Shown: piece after piece, positions 17,839 to 25,654 of the stretch
How the letters are laid out: each line of letters starts with the position of its first letter
How positions within the stretch are numbered: the stretch's first letter is position 1
Assembly: GCA_039680785.1 (NCBI GenBank)
Contig: JBDKSF010000026.1
Location: 1-64,000 of the forward strand
Source of the DNA: Candidatus Cloacimonas sp.
Lineage (GTDB): Bacteria; Cloacimonadota; Cloacimonadia; Cloacimonadales; Cloacimonadaceae
Direction of reading: 5' to 3'
DNA: 64,000 bases
The notes under the pieces: generated by a model
The model's database searches: none
The model's input: the letters and a program-made list of their open reading frames with translations, nothing else
Told to the model about the DNA's origin: nothing
Position numbers and translations under genes: made by a program

Positions 17839-19173
17839 TTATTGCAATGCGGAAAAGAGTGCCTTTATATCTTTTACTTTAATTACTTTCTGATTGGCTT
17901 TCACTTTTGCATAGTGAGAAACAAAAATTTTGCTATAACCAAGCTTGATGGTTTCACTGATGCGTTTATCCAATTGAGATACGGGACGCACTTCTCCGTT
18001 TAGTCCAACTTCTCCGATAAAAACGGTTTTTTCAGTTAATGGCTTATCTTTTATGCTGGAAATAAGAGCGGCTAAAATAGCCAAATCAAGAGCAGGATCT
18101 GTGCTGCGGATTCCTCCCGTCAAATTTAAAAAAACATCGCTGCTGCGTAAATATAGCGCTAAATTCTTTTCCAAAACTGCCAGTAGCATAGCCATTTTTT
18201 TTTGTTCCAGCCCTACGGAAACTCTTTGGGGTGTCCCATAATTGGCTGTATTAACCAGGGTTTGAACTTCCACGATGAAACTGCGGCTACCTTCCGTTAT
18301 ACAAGAGATCGCTGTTCCGATATCTTGTTGCTCGTAACTTAAGAAAATTTGGTTGGGATCGTGCACTTCCACTAAACCAAGGTGAGTCATTTCAAAAAGT
18401 CCGATCTCATTGGTGGAGCCGAAACGATTTTTCACGGCACGCAAAATTTTATATTGGCTGCGCATTTCGCCTTCAAAATAAAGAACTGTATCTACCATAT
18501 GTTCCAATATTTTGGGACCTGCCACTAATCCTTCTTTGGTAACATGACCAACTAAAAAAAGAGGGATGCCCATAGTTTTAGCAGTCCTAAGTAAACGGTT
18601 AGTACTTTCTCTAAGCTGGCTGATGCTTCCGGCAAAAGCATCGATGGAAGGAATGCTAACGGACTGAATGGAATCTACGATTACCAAATCTGGCTTGGTA
18701 TCTTCCATCGTTTCAATAATTTGTTCGGTATCATTGGTGCACAGCAAAAAAATATTTTCACTTGAGATCTGTAATCTTTTACTCCGCAAGCGAATTTGTT
18801 CTGCACTTTCTTCTCCTGAACAATAAAGGGTTCTTTTATTTTGTTTTCCTGCCCATTCCGAAAGCTGTAACATTAAAGTGGATTTGCCAATTCCGGGTTC
18901 GCCTCCAATTAAAATAACCATTCCTTTTACGATGCCACCTCCCAAAACCAGATCAAATTCCTTGATTCCTGTTTGCATTCTGGAAAAATCATCATATTTC
19001 AAGTCAATAATTCTTTCCGCTTTAGCCCGAGGCAAGGTGTCCATCGATTTATTATTTTTTCCTGTAATGCGTTCAGTTTCTTTCATTGTTCCCCAAGCAC
19101 CACAGGAAGGACATTTTCCGCTCCATCTACTGGTTTCAAAACCGCAATCAGTACAAAAGAAAAGAGTAGCCAT
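17839..19173 (-). CDS. radA: DNA repair protein RadA (Sms)
   Basis: The 444-residue protein has all RadA parts in order: a C4 zinc motif (FFCTDCG and CPSCG, residues 6-27), the RecA-like ATPase with GGEPGIGKST as Walker A and LVIVDSIQS as Walker B, the RadA-specific KNRFGSTNEIG motif, and a C-terminal Lon-protease-like domain (GGIRSTDPALDLAI, GEVGLNGEVRPV). It is a DnaB-like helicase that drives branch migration during recombinational repair. It stands alone on the minus strand, divergent from the prs operon. Length and motifs are fully normal. Confidence 0.95.
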   Translation of the reverse strand: MATLFFCTDCGFETSRWSGKCPSCGAWGTMKETERITGKNNKSMDTLPRAKAERIIDLKYDDFSRMQTGIKEFDLVLGGGIVKGMVILIGGEPGIGKSTLMLQLSEWAGKQNKRTLYCSGEESAEQIRLRSKRLQISSENIFLLCTNDTEQIIETMEDTKPDLVIVDSIQSVSIPSIDAFAGSISQLRESTNRLLRTAKTMGIPLFLVGHVTKEGLVAGPKILEHMVDTVLYFEGEMRSQYKILRAVKNRFGSTNEIGLFEMTHLGLVEVHDPNQIFLSYEQQDIGTAISCITEGSRSFIVEVQTLVNTANYGTPQRVSVGLEQKKMAMLLAVLEKNLALYLRSSDVFLNLTGGIRSTDPALDLAILAALISSIKDKPLTEKTVFIGEVGLNGEVRPVSQLDKRISETIKLGYSKIFVSHYAKVKANQKVIKVKDIKALFSALQ

Positions 19174-19569
19174 TTTCTCTCCCGTCTCTTTTTTTTAACA
19201 ATATAATCCGAAGGGTAATTTATGGCAAGCAAATTAAATGGAAGCAGGAATTAAATTAACCTGTAAAATACAAAAAATCTACTTAGGCAGAGTTTCCCTT
19301 TTTTGTTTTTCCACCTTCTGCCTTTTCTTTAAAAGAGTGCTTGAAATCTATCGGCTTCCGAGAAATAAGTTTTGACAAAAAGGGGAGCTATAAAAAACTG
19401 GCAAGACAAAATGAATTATAGTGGTTATGGTAGCTATAACTCTTAGGAAATTAGTAAGTTATTATTACTATTGGGATACTTGGAAAGAAAAAACAATATC
19501 CCGATTAAAGACATAATTTGGAGAAAAAGTTTAATAACAAGGATAAGGAAACAAAAGGGAAGGAAACAA
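19174..19569. other. Divergent intergenic region radA / prs
   Basis: This should hold the promoters of radA (left) and of the prs-rplI run (right). TTGAAA (19341-19346) with AATAAG (19364-19369) at 17 bases, and TTGACA (19372-19377) with TATAAA only 11 bases on, are the best but weak matches. AGGCAGA (19285-19291) and TCTGCCT (19317-19323), followed by TTTCTTT, make a hairpin with a long loop. An in-frame ATG at 19471 exists but is not the chosen prs start. Confidence 0.45.
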
Positions 19570-20517
19570 GTGTTTTCTCAGCTAAAGCTTATCACAGGTA
19601 ATGCAAATCGTCCTTTGGCAGAAGAAGTATCTCGATATGCAGGTATTCCGTTGGCAGATATTGATTTATTCAAATTTTCCAACGATGAATCGTTTGTAAA
19701 AATCAACGATAATGTGCGCGGATCAGATGTTTTTGTCATTCAGCCAACCTGTTATCCAGTAAATGATAGTTTGATGGATTTACTGATTATGGTGGATGCC
19801 TTAAAACGAGCTTCAGCAAATAGGATAAACTGTGTGATTCCTTATTATGCTTATGCTCGTTCAGATAAGAAAGATCAACCGCGAGTTCCGATTACGGCAA
19901 AGCTGGTTGCCGATTTGATTACGATAGCGGGAGCCCATAGAGTTATTACAGTGGACTTGCATGCAGACCAGATTCAAGGTTTTTTTAATATACCAGTTGA
20001 TCATTTGTATGCGATTCCGACTTTTGCTCTGCATTTTAAAAATATTATGCCGATGGACGATGTAGTGGTAGTTTCTCCCGATTCGGGAGGAGCAAACAGA
20101 GCAAGAGCTTTGGCAAAACGTTTAAATTGTTCCTTGGCGATTGGCGATAAACGCAGAACGGGAAATGAAGATAAAGCGGAACTGCTAAATATTATTGGAG
20201 ATGTAAGCGGTAAAACGGCTATTTTATATGATGATATTATTGATACAGGCGGTAGCTTGATAAAAGTGGCTAACGCATTGGTAGATAAAGGAGTTAAAAG
20301 AATATTTGCAGCTTGTACCCATGGTGTTTTAAGTGGTAATGCCATAACCAACCTTGAGGCATCTCCGATTGAAAAACTTTACATTACGAATACAATACCC
20401 CTTACCGGAGAGAAACAAAACTGTTCTAAAATTGAACAGTTATCTATTGCTGAAATGCTGGCAATGGCGATTAAAAAAATTCATAAGGAAGAATCAATAA
20501 GTATCTTATTTAGATAG
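19570..20517 (+). CDS. prs: Ribose-phosphate pyrophosphokinase
   Basis: It makes PRPP from ribose 5-phosphate and ATP for purine, pyrimidine, histidine and NAD synthesis. Motifs: LKLITGNANRPLAEEV at the start, FSNDESFVKINDNVRGSD with the catalytic loop residues, PYYAYARSDKK, VDLHADQIQGFF (metal-binding flag), and the PRPP-binding loop YDDIIDTGGSL. I chose the GTG at 19570 as start: AAGGGAAGGA lies 5-14 bases before it and it gives 315 residues, the usual length, whereas the upstream ATG at 19471 adds 33 lysine-rich residues without family similarity. It begins a long plus-strand run with rplY 15 bases downstream, a common pairing (prs-ctc-pth). Confidence 0.93.
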   Translation: MFSQLKLITGNANRPLAEEVSRYAGIPLADIDLFKFSNDESFVKINDNVRGSDVFVIQPTCYPVNDSLMDLLIMVDALKRASANRINCVIPYYAYARSDKKDQPRVPITAKLVADLITIAGAHRVITVDLHADQIQGFFNIPVDHLYAIPTFALHFKNIMPMDDVVVVSPDSGGANRARALAKRLNCSLAIGDKRRTGNEDKAELLNIIGDVSGKTAILYDDIIDTGGSLIKVANALVDKGVKRIFAACTHGVLSGNAITNLEASPIEKLYITNTIPLTGEKQNCSKIEQLSIAEMLAMAIKKIHKEESISILFR

Positions 20518-20532
20518 AAGATGGAGGAATAA

Positions 20533-21150
20533 ATGATATTTAACCTAAAAACCACTCCCAGAGAAACAGTTAAAAAATCAGATCTGACTACTTTGCGCGC
20601 CAGTGGAATGATTCCTGCCGTAATATACGGTTCAAAAATGGATTGCCTTCCCATTAGCGTTAATAAAGGCGAATTTAACCAAATGTTCAAAAAGAGCTTT
20701 GAAGAAGTCAGTTTTTGGGACATTGACTGCGATGGTAAACAATTTCACACTATCCTGAAAGACAAGCAGGTGCATCCTGTCTCCAGAGAAATTTTGCATC
20801 TTGACTTTATGGTGATAGCAGCGGAAACGCAAATTGAAATTGAAGTCCCCATTAATTACACTGGAGAATCAATGGGAGTTAAAGAAGGCGGAATGATGGA
20901 AATTGTTCAGCGCCATATAAAGATATCCTGCAAAGCAAACGAAGTTCCGGATGAATTAACTTTGGATGTCAGCAATTTGAAAATTGGTGATTCTTTGCAT
21001 ATAAGAGACATTCCAACAGGTAATTGGCAGGTTAAAGAACACGGAGATGTAACTTTGGTAACGATTCATCCTCCGAAAGCAGAAGTAAGTGAAACAACCA
21101 CTCCTGTTTCCACTCCGGAGGAACAATCCACTCCCAATACTGAAAAATAA
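20533..21150 (+). CDS. rplY: 50S ribosomal protein L25 (CTC-type, two-domain)
   Basis: The 205-residue protein has the L25 5S-rRNA-binding domain (residues about 1-90: RETVKKSDLTTLRASGMIPAVIYG split across the start, and DKQVHPVSREILHLDF) followed by the beta-rich TL5/CTC domain (VPINYTGESMGVKEGGMM, DVSNLKIGDSLHIRDI) and a Thr/Ser/Pro-rich tail. It binds 5S rRNA in the large subunit. A GGAGG site stands 6 bases before the ATG. Position between prs and pth is the standard one in many bacteria. Confidence 0.93.
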   Translation: MIFNLKTTPRETVKKSDLTTLRASGMIPAVIYGSKMDCLPISVNKGEFNQMFKKSFEEVSFWDIDCDGKQFHTILKDKQVHPVSREILHLDFMVIAAETQIEIEVPINYTGESMGVKEGGMMEIVQRHIKISCKANEVPDELTLDVSNLKIGDSLHIRDIPTGNWQVKEHGDVTLVTIHPPKAEVSETTTPVSTPEEQSTPNTEK

Positions 21151-21159
21151 TGCTTTTAT

Positions 21160-21756
21160 ATGAAACTCATAATCGGACTGGGAAATCCGGGAAAAGAATA
21201 TGACAACAATCGTCATAACCTGGGTTTTATCTGTTTAGATCAATGGGCGCAAAGCAGGGAGAAGAAATTTGCCAAAGGGGCAGATTTTGATTATATTGTA
21301 ATGGAAAATGTGATTTTAATAAAGCCCAAAACATTTATGAACAATTCTGGAGAAGCCGTTAAACAGGTATTGGCAAAGTGGAAAGTAAACGAATTTCTGG
21401 TAGTTTATGATGACATAGAATTACCCATTGCCAAAATCAGAATTCGGCAGGGCGGAGGAGATGGTGGACATAATGGAATTAAATCATTATTGAAAGTTAT
21501 ACCGCCAGAGGAATTGAAAAGAATCAGAATCGGGGTTGGCAGAAACAAAGCCATTGCTCCGCGTGACTATGTTTTAAGCGATTTTTTGCCGGAAGAAAAG
21601 GTATTGCTTAATTCTGTTTTGGCATTGGCAGGCAAATTTATTGATATTTACATAAAATACGATTTCAATGCTGTGTTGAATGAATACAGTATATGGAAAA
21701 AATCCTGTTCCGGAGCAGAAAGTTCCGGAATCATAAGTCCAAAGGAGGAAAGTTAA
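21160..21756 (+). CDS. pth: Peptidyl-tRNA hydrolase
   Basis: The 198-residue protein shows the Pth signature from its first residues: IGLGNPGKEY, NRHNLGF with the catalytic His19, KPKTFMNNSG with the binding Asn, VVYDDIELP with the general-base-supporting Asp, and GGGDGGHNG. It frees tRNA from prematurely released peptidyl-tRNA. The tail after about residue 185 is longer than usual and ends in a Ser/Glu-rich stretch. Its TAA overlaps the ATG of rpsF by one base (TAATG), and the rpsF ribosome binding site lies inside its 3' end. Confidence 0.94.
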   Translation: MKLIIGLGNPGKEYDNNRHNLGFICLDQWAQSREKKFAKGADFDYIVMENVILIKPKTFMNNSGEAVKQVLAKWKVNEFLVVYDDIELPIAKIRIRQGGGDGGHNGIKSLLKVIPPEELKRIRIGVGRNKAIAPRDYVLSDFLPEEKVLLNSVLALAGKFIDIYIKYDFNAVLNEYSIWKKSCSGAESSGIISPKEES

Positions 21757-22043
21757 TGACCAAGGATTATGAACTAATGCTAATCTTAACTCCCGCTTTA
21801 AGTTTAGAAGAAGCAAAGGCAATGAACGATAGTTTACTGTCTTTTGTAACAGATAACGGCGGCGAGATTATTAAGATTGACCCTTGGGGAAAGCGAATGT
21901 TGGCTTACCCCATCAAGAAGTTTCGCGAGGGATATTACTTCGTGGATTATTTTAAACTGGACAGCTTGCTAATCAAGAAATGGAAAGCGTTGTTCAATAT
22001 TAACGAAAACATTATTCGTCACATTTTTGTGGCAAAGGATTGA
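21756..22043 (+). CDS. rpsF: 30S ribosomal protein S6
   Basis: Ninety-five residues with the S6 fold: YELMLILTPALS at the start, the GGEIIKIDPWGKRMLAYPIKK stretch (GGEIIKID, then WGKRMLAYPIKK) and GYYFVDYF. It binds the central domain of 16S rRNA together with S18. The start is fixed by AAAGGAGG at 21741-21748; a longer frame into pth is not used. It is followed after 10 bases by ssb and then rpsR, the classic rpsF-ssb-rpsR order that is often self-regulated by an S6:S18-binding mRNA leader. I could not identify that leader motif because the upstream region is inside pth. Confidence 0.95.
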   Translation: MTKDYELMLILTPALSLEEAKAMNDSLLSFVTDNGGEIIKIDPWGKRMLAYPIKKFREGYYFVDYFKLDSLLIKKWKALFNINENIIRHIFVAKD

Positions 22044-22053
22044 GGAGAAAAAA

Positions 22054-22497
22054 ATGGCAGATTTAAAACTTCCGCGCTTAAACAAATGTATCTTTTGCGG
22101 TAGAATCGGCAATGAAATTGAGCTAAAATATACTCCCAAAGGAACTCCTGTAGTCCGTTTTGTCGTTGCCTGCGATCGCCGTTACAAAGATGAAGCTGAA
22201 CAGTGGCAAACAGTTACCAGTTGGGTTGATTGCGTAGCATGGAATAAATGGGCTGAATTTATTGCCAATCAAACTCATAAGGGAAGTCCAGTTCTTGTAG
22301 AAGGAAGAATTGAAACGCGTAATTGGACAGATCAAAACAACCAAAACCGCAAGACCACTGAAATTATTGTAGAAACTCTTCACTCTCTGGAATGGAAACC
22401 TCGTGAAGAGGGTTCTGTAACTCCCGGCGAGGATGTTCCTCTTCCTCCTGAAGAGTCCATTCCTCATAACACAACAACTGATGATGTTCCCTTTTAG
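22054..22497 (+). CDS. ssb: Single-stranded DNA-binding protein
   Basis: The 147-residue protein has the SSB OB-fold (CIFCGRIGNEIELKYTPKG, split as CIFCGRIGNE and LKYTPKGTPVV; TSWVDCVAWNKWAEFI; VEGRIETRNW) and the acidic C-terminal tip DDVPF that binds repair and replication partners. The linker between them is short (about 30 residues, Pro/Glu-rich). It coats single-stranded DNA in replication, repair and recombination. A GAGGAG lies 7-8 bases before the ATG at 22054; the frame open from 22027 overlaps rpsF and is not used. Confidence 0.95.
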   Translation: MADLKLPRLNKCIFCGRIGNEIELKYTPKGTPVVRFVVACDRRYKDEAEQWQTVTSWVDCVAWNKWAEFIANQTHKGSPVLVEGRIETRNWTDQNNQNRKTTEIIVETLHSLEWKPREEGSVTPGEDVPLPPEESIPHNTTTDDVPF

Positions 22498-22506
22498 GAG
22501 TTAAGA

Positions 22507-22743
22507 ATGAATCCAAACGATAGAAAAAAGAAATACTCGCGTAAAAAATATTGTAAGTTCTGTGCCAATAAAGAATTACAGATTGACTACAAGAATGTGG
22601 ATATGCTAAAACAGTATGTTTCTGAGGTAGGAAAAATAGAAGCGGCTCGTTTAACTGGTACCTGTGCAAAACATCAGCGCAAATTAACCAGGGAAATCAA
22701 GCGTGCTCGTCAGATGGCATTAATTCCTTATGTAATAGAGTAA
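22507..22743 (+). CDS. rpsR: 30S ribosomal protein S18
   Basis: Seventy-eight residues with the S18 core: KKYCKFC near the start (a CxxC retained in zinc-type S18), then [19 protein letters not shown] and [20 protein letters not shown] (parts of the standard S18 helix pair), and MALIPYV at the end. It partners S6 on 16S rRNA. A further Cys and His in GTCAKH could complete a zinc site with the CxxC. It lies 9 bases after ssb and its stop is directly followed by the ATG of the membrane protein gene. Confidence 0.95.
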   Translation: MNPNDRKKKYSRKKYCKFCANKELQIDYKNVDMLKQYVSEVGKIEAARLTGTCAKHQRKLTREIKRARQMALIPYVIE

Positions 22744-23580
22744 ATGCCTATATATCCTCTAATCCTTGGAGCTTTGTCACTATTAAGTCCTTTTTTGGCT
22801 TTAATAGTGTATATGATTTATATTGCTCGCGCGGCTGAATTGAATTTAAGAAAGCCGCTGCAGGCATTTTTGCTGTTTATACTGGTTCCGGTTGTGATGC
22901 TGATTTTAGACAAGCAAGTTAGTTCCCGCATATTATGTTTGGATGCCATTTTTGCTGTCGGGTTGCCGGTTTTGGTATTTCTGTTAATATTGCAATACCA
23001 TCATATTCTTAATAATGCCTTTTTGGTTTCCTATTTAATGATAGTTGCCTGGGGCATATTGAGGTATTATTTTTTCAGAACATATCAGGATCAGCTATTT
23101 GAGCAGGGTTTGCAAATGGTTAAAGACAAAATGCCAGCTGTGCTAAATTCACAGATGATGGGGCAAATGTTACCGATGTGGAAAGAAGTGATTTCATCCA
23201 TTTGGATTATTGCTCAAGGAATTGCCTTGCTGATTGGCTATTTGTTTTTTGAAAGACAGCTCCAAATACCTGAACGGATAGATAATTTGAGGTTTTCCGC
23301 ATATTATAATTTGCTCATAATAGCGGCGTTACCTCTATATTTATTCAGCCAAACGAAGGTGCTTTTCATTAATTTGATTATATCTTTGTGCTTAATTCCC
23401 TTTTTTCAGGGAGCGGCATTGGTTTGGCATCGATTGGGTTTAATTTTTGCTAACCGGATTATAAGCGGCATTATTATGATAATTATCGTTCTCTATGCCA
23501 ATATTTTACTTGTTTTATTGGGCTTTGCCAATATGTGGCATACGAAAAGAAATTTTACTTCTGGAGGAAATGCAGTATGA
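22744..23580 (+). CDS. DUF2232-like polytopic membrane protein
   Basis: The 278 residues contain about seven or eight hydrophobic segments, the first starting at residue 2, with no soluble domain. The position between rpsR and rplI, and the overall pattern, fit the DUF2232 membrane protein found there in many bacteria (YybS in Bacillus). Its role is not known. It starts with no gap after the rpsR stop and its TGA overlaps the rplI ATG (ATGA), so it is translated with the ribosomal genes. Family assignment rests on context and topology, not on a motif. Confidence 0.75.
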   Translation: MPIYPLILGALSLLSPFLALIVYMIYIARAAELNLRKPLQAFLLFILVPVVMLILDKQVSSRILCLDAIFAVGLPVLVFLLILQYHHILNNAFLVSYLMIVAWGILRYYFFRTYQDQLFEQGLQMVKDKMPAVLNSQMMGQMLPMWKEVISSIWIIAQGIALLIGYLFFERQLQIPERIDNLRFSAYYNLLIIAALPLYLFSQTKVLFINLIISLCLIPFFQGAALVWHRLGLIFANRIISGIIMIIIVLYANILLVLLGFANMWHTKRNFTSGGNAV

Positions 23581-24026
23581 AAATTATTATGCTGAAAACG
23601 ATTGAAAAAGTCGGGAAGCAGGGTGAAGTCGTTAATGTGAAACGGGGCTTTGCCAGAAATTATTTAATTCCCCGCAAATTTGCAATTTATGCTACTCCCG
23701 CCAATATGAAAAACCTAACCGTTATTCAAAACAAACTGGCTGATGAAGAGCAGAAAATGCTTGCCGAATTAAAAAATCTTGCCGAAAAAATAGATAATAC
23801 AAAATTGGTTTTCAAACGCAAAATTGATGAAAGCGGTAGTATGTTCGGTTCAGTTTCCGAAATGGATATCGTCCATAGTTTACAGGAACTTGGATTAGCG
23901 GTTCAAAAGGACTCTTTGGCAATGGACAAGCATTTTAAAGAACTGGGCGAATTCACTTTGCCAGTGCGTTTGCATAAAGATATAATTTGTTCGCTCAATA
24001 TTTCCATTGAGGCGGAACAAGAATAA
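23577..24026 (+). CDS. rplI: 50S ribosomal protein L9
   Basis: The 149-residue protein starts with the L9 N-domain (MLKTIEKVGKQGEVVNVKRGFARNYLIPR, seen as EKVGKQGEVVNVKRG and ARNYLIP), has the long connecting helix, and ends with the C-terminal domain (LHKDIICSLNISIEAE). It binds 23S rRNA near the L1 stalk. GGAGG lies 9 bases before the ATG, and the start overlaps the previous stop by four bases. This ends the ribosomal part of the run. Confidence 0.95.
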   Translation: MKIIMLKTIEKVGKQGEVVNVKRGFARNYLIPRKFAIYATPANMKNLTVIQNKLADEEQKMLAELKNLAEKIDNTKLVFKRKIDESGSMFGSVSEMDIVHSLQELGLAVQKDSLAMDKHFKELGEFTLPVRLHKDIICSLNISIEAEQE

Positions 24027-24041
24027 AACCGGGAGGTTTTA

Positions 24042-24617
24042 ATGTCTGATAAATGGTATAATATCAGGCAAATATTAACATTGTGCATATTTGTCCTGGT
24101 TCTTTCCCTTCTGGGAATGGTTAGCGGCAGACCTATTATGATTGTTGCTTATGGTGTCTTTTTTTTAGTGGTAATAGCTATTATGTTTTATCTTACCCGA
24201 AAGCGTCAACGCCATTTTGAAGCAGTTAAACAGACATCAGGCACTTTTAGAAAAGTGTTTGGCATCATTTTGCTGGTTTTATCTTTAATAACACCACCGG
24301 TTATTGTTTTGTTTACTAATTTAGTAGCTTTGCCGGAGGCAGTATCCAAAGGTTTAGTTGCAGCAATCGTGATAGGAATCACCATTGTTTTTGTTGCTTT
24401 AACTCTGTTTGCCGTTTATTTTATCAATCAGCGGGGAAGCAATAAGAATAACAGAATCCTTGGCTATATTTTATACTTGGTAGCGGCGATTCTTCCTGGA
24501 TTATTTATGAGCAGGGTAGAAAAAACCACAATTGGTATCGGTTCCGTATATTATGTAGCTTTGATTGCTTTGATTCTGGCATACAGTGGTTACGGATTGA
24601 TTACCAACCAAGAATAA
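24042..24617 (+). CDS. Hypothetical membrane protein with about six helices
   Basis: The 191 residues contain about six hydrophobic segments, with a basic loop (RKRQRHFEAVKQ) after the second pair. No family is recognised. A GGGAGG ribosome binding site (24031-24036) precedes the ATG by 5 bases, and it follows rplI by 15 bases, so it is co-transcribed with the ribosomal genes. It has no signal-peptide cleavage site and no catalytic motif. A strong hairpin lies just after it. The gene is real by its ribosome binding site and hydrophobic pattern; function is unknown. Confidence 0.75.
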   Translation: MSDKWYNIRQILTLCIFVLVLSLLGMVSGRPIMIVAYGVFFLVVIAIMFYLTRKRQRHFEAVKQTSGTFRKVFGIILLVLSLITPPVIVLFTNLVALPEAVSKGLVAAIVIGITIVFVALTLFAVYFINQRGSNKNNRILGYILYLVAAILPGLFMSRVEKTTIGIGSVYYVALIALILAYSGYGLITNQE

Positions 24618-24638
24618 GCTATCAAAATCAAAATTATC

Positions 24639-24672
24639 CTCTTCACCGGTTTTTCAATTTACCGGTGAAGAG
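24639..24672 (+). terminator. Rho-independent-like terminator right before the DUF721 gene
   Basis: CTCTTCACCGGT (24639-24650), a 10-base loop, and ACCGGTGAAGAG (24661-24672) make a perfect 12-bp stem, followed by CTTTTATTTAT. It ends the prs-rplI run. The next start codon is only 15 bases after the stem, and no Shine-Dalgarno sequence fits between them. Confidence 0.85.
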
Positions 24673-24686
24673 CTTTTATTTATCTA

Positions 24687-25001
24687 ATGGCTTTCAGTTC
24701 CATATCTCAATTATCAGAAGAGCTAATGTATCGGCTGGGAGGCGATAAATACAGGTCTTTCATCCACATATTTCTTTATTGGAAGGAAGTTGTAGGTGAG
24801 CTTTTAGCTTCCAAATCGTATCCCGAAAAGTTGGAAAACGGAGTTCTTTTCGTAGCAGTGCAGAATAATACTTGGATGCAGGAACTGATTTTGATTAAAG
24901 ATGAAATAATTTCCAAATACAAATCCATTTACAAGGAGGAGATTGCTGAGATTGTTTTTCTCATCAGCAGTCCGAAACGCAAATGCAAAAAACACAAATA
25001 G
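24687..25001 (+). CDS. DUF721 (DciA-like) protein
   Basis: The 104-residue protein has the DUF721 pattern: a W..VVG.LLA..SYPEKLENGVLFVAVQNNTW core (seen as WKEVVGELLASKSYP and LFVAVQNNTWMQEL) followed by a Lys-rich tail. DciA, the characterised member, loads or assists the replicative helicase DnaB. It overlaps rpe by 19 bases. The start ATG at 24687 lies 15 bases after a terminator-like hairpin and has no Shine-Dalgarno sequence, so it may be translated from a leaderless or read-through message. The helicase-loading role is inferred from the family. Confidence 0.8.
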   Translation: MAFSSISQLSEELMYRLGGDKYRSFIHIFLYWKEVVGELLASKSYPEKLENGVLFVAVQNNTWMQELILIKDEIISKYKSIYKEEIAEIVFLISSPKRKCKKHK

Positions 25002-25636
25002 CCCCTTCTTTGTTAGCGGCTGATTTTGGCCATCTTGCCACCGAGATAACCGCTTTAGAAAATGCCGGTGCGGATATTCTGCATTTAGATATTATGGATG
25101 GACACTATGTGCCCAATTTGAGCTTTGGTTTTCCGTTGCTAAAAACCATTCGCAATTTAACTTCTTTGCCTCTGGATGTGCATTTAATGGTTACCAATCC
25201 CGATTTTCATATTCCTTTGTTATTGAATATGGGTGTGCAGTGGGTCAGTTTTCATCAGGAGACCTGTTATCACAGTCATCGGTTGATAGGAATTTTAAAA
25301 GAGAAGGGCATAAAAACAGGTCTGGCACTAAATCCATCCACTCCGATAGGGACTTTGGAAGCAATTTTGCCAGATTTGGATTATGTTTTGGTAATGAGCG
25401 TAAATCCTGGTTTTGCAGCTCAAGATTTTATCCCTTCTGCCATCTATAAGATTTGGGATTTATTCAATTTGCGGAAAAAGAACAATTACCGATTTTTGAT
25501 AGAAGTTGACGGAGGCATTACTGCTTCCAATGCGAAAGCGCTTAAAGAAGCAGGTGCGGATATTCTGGTTTCTGCCTCCTATATTTTTAAGAGTGAGGAT
25601 TATAATCAAGCCATCGCAGCCCTGAAAAATGCTTAA
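24983..25636 (+). CDS. rpe: Ribulose-phosphate 3-epimerase
   Basis: A 217-residue TIM-barrel enzyme of the pentose phosphate pathway: IAPSLLAADFGHL at the start, LHLDIMDGHYVPNLSFG with the metal-binding His and the catalytic Asp, DVHLMVTNP, VMSVNPGFAAQ and VDGGITASNA with the second catalytic Asp. It interconverts ribulose 5-phosphate and xylulose 5-phosphate. The start overlaps the DUF721 gene by 19 bases. This enzyme would work with the transketolase whose end is at the left edge of the window. Confidence 0.95.
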   Translation: MQKTQIAPSLLAADFGHLATEITALENAGADILHLDIMDGHYVPNLSFGFPLLKTIRNLTSLPLDVHLMVTNPDFHIPLLLNMGVQWVSFHQETCYHSHRLIGILKEKGIKTGLALNPSTPIGTLEAILPDLDYVLVMSVNPGFAAQDFIPSAIYKIWDLFNLRKKNNYRFLIEVDGGITASNAKALKEAGADILVSASYIFKSEDYNQAIAALKNA

Positions 25637-25654
25637 TGACAATAAGGATAAATA

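Noticed and set aside
19372-19394. prs promoter TTGACA-TATAAA
   Set aside because: Spacing is 11 bases, far too short for a sigma-70 promoter.
19471-19569. Upstream ATG of prs (348-residue form)
   Set aside because: Adds 33 residues outside the family, while the GTG at 19570 has a strong AAGGGAAGGA and gives 315 residues.
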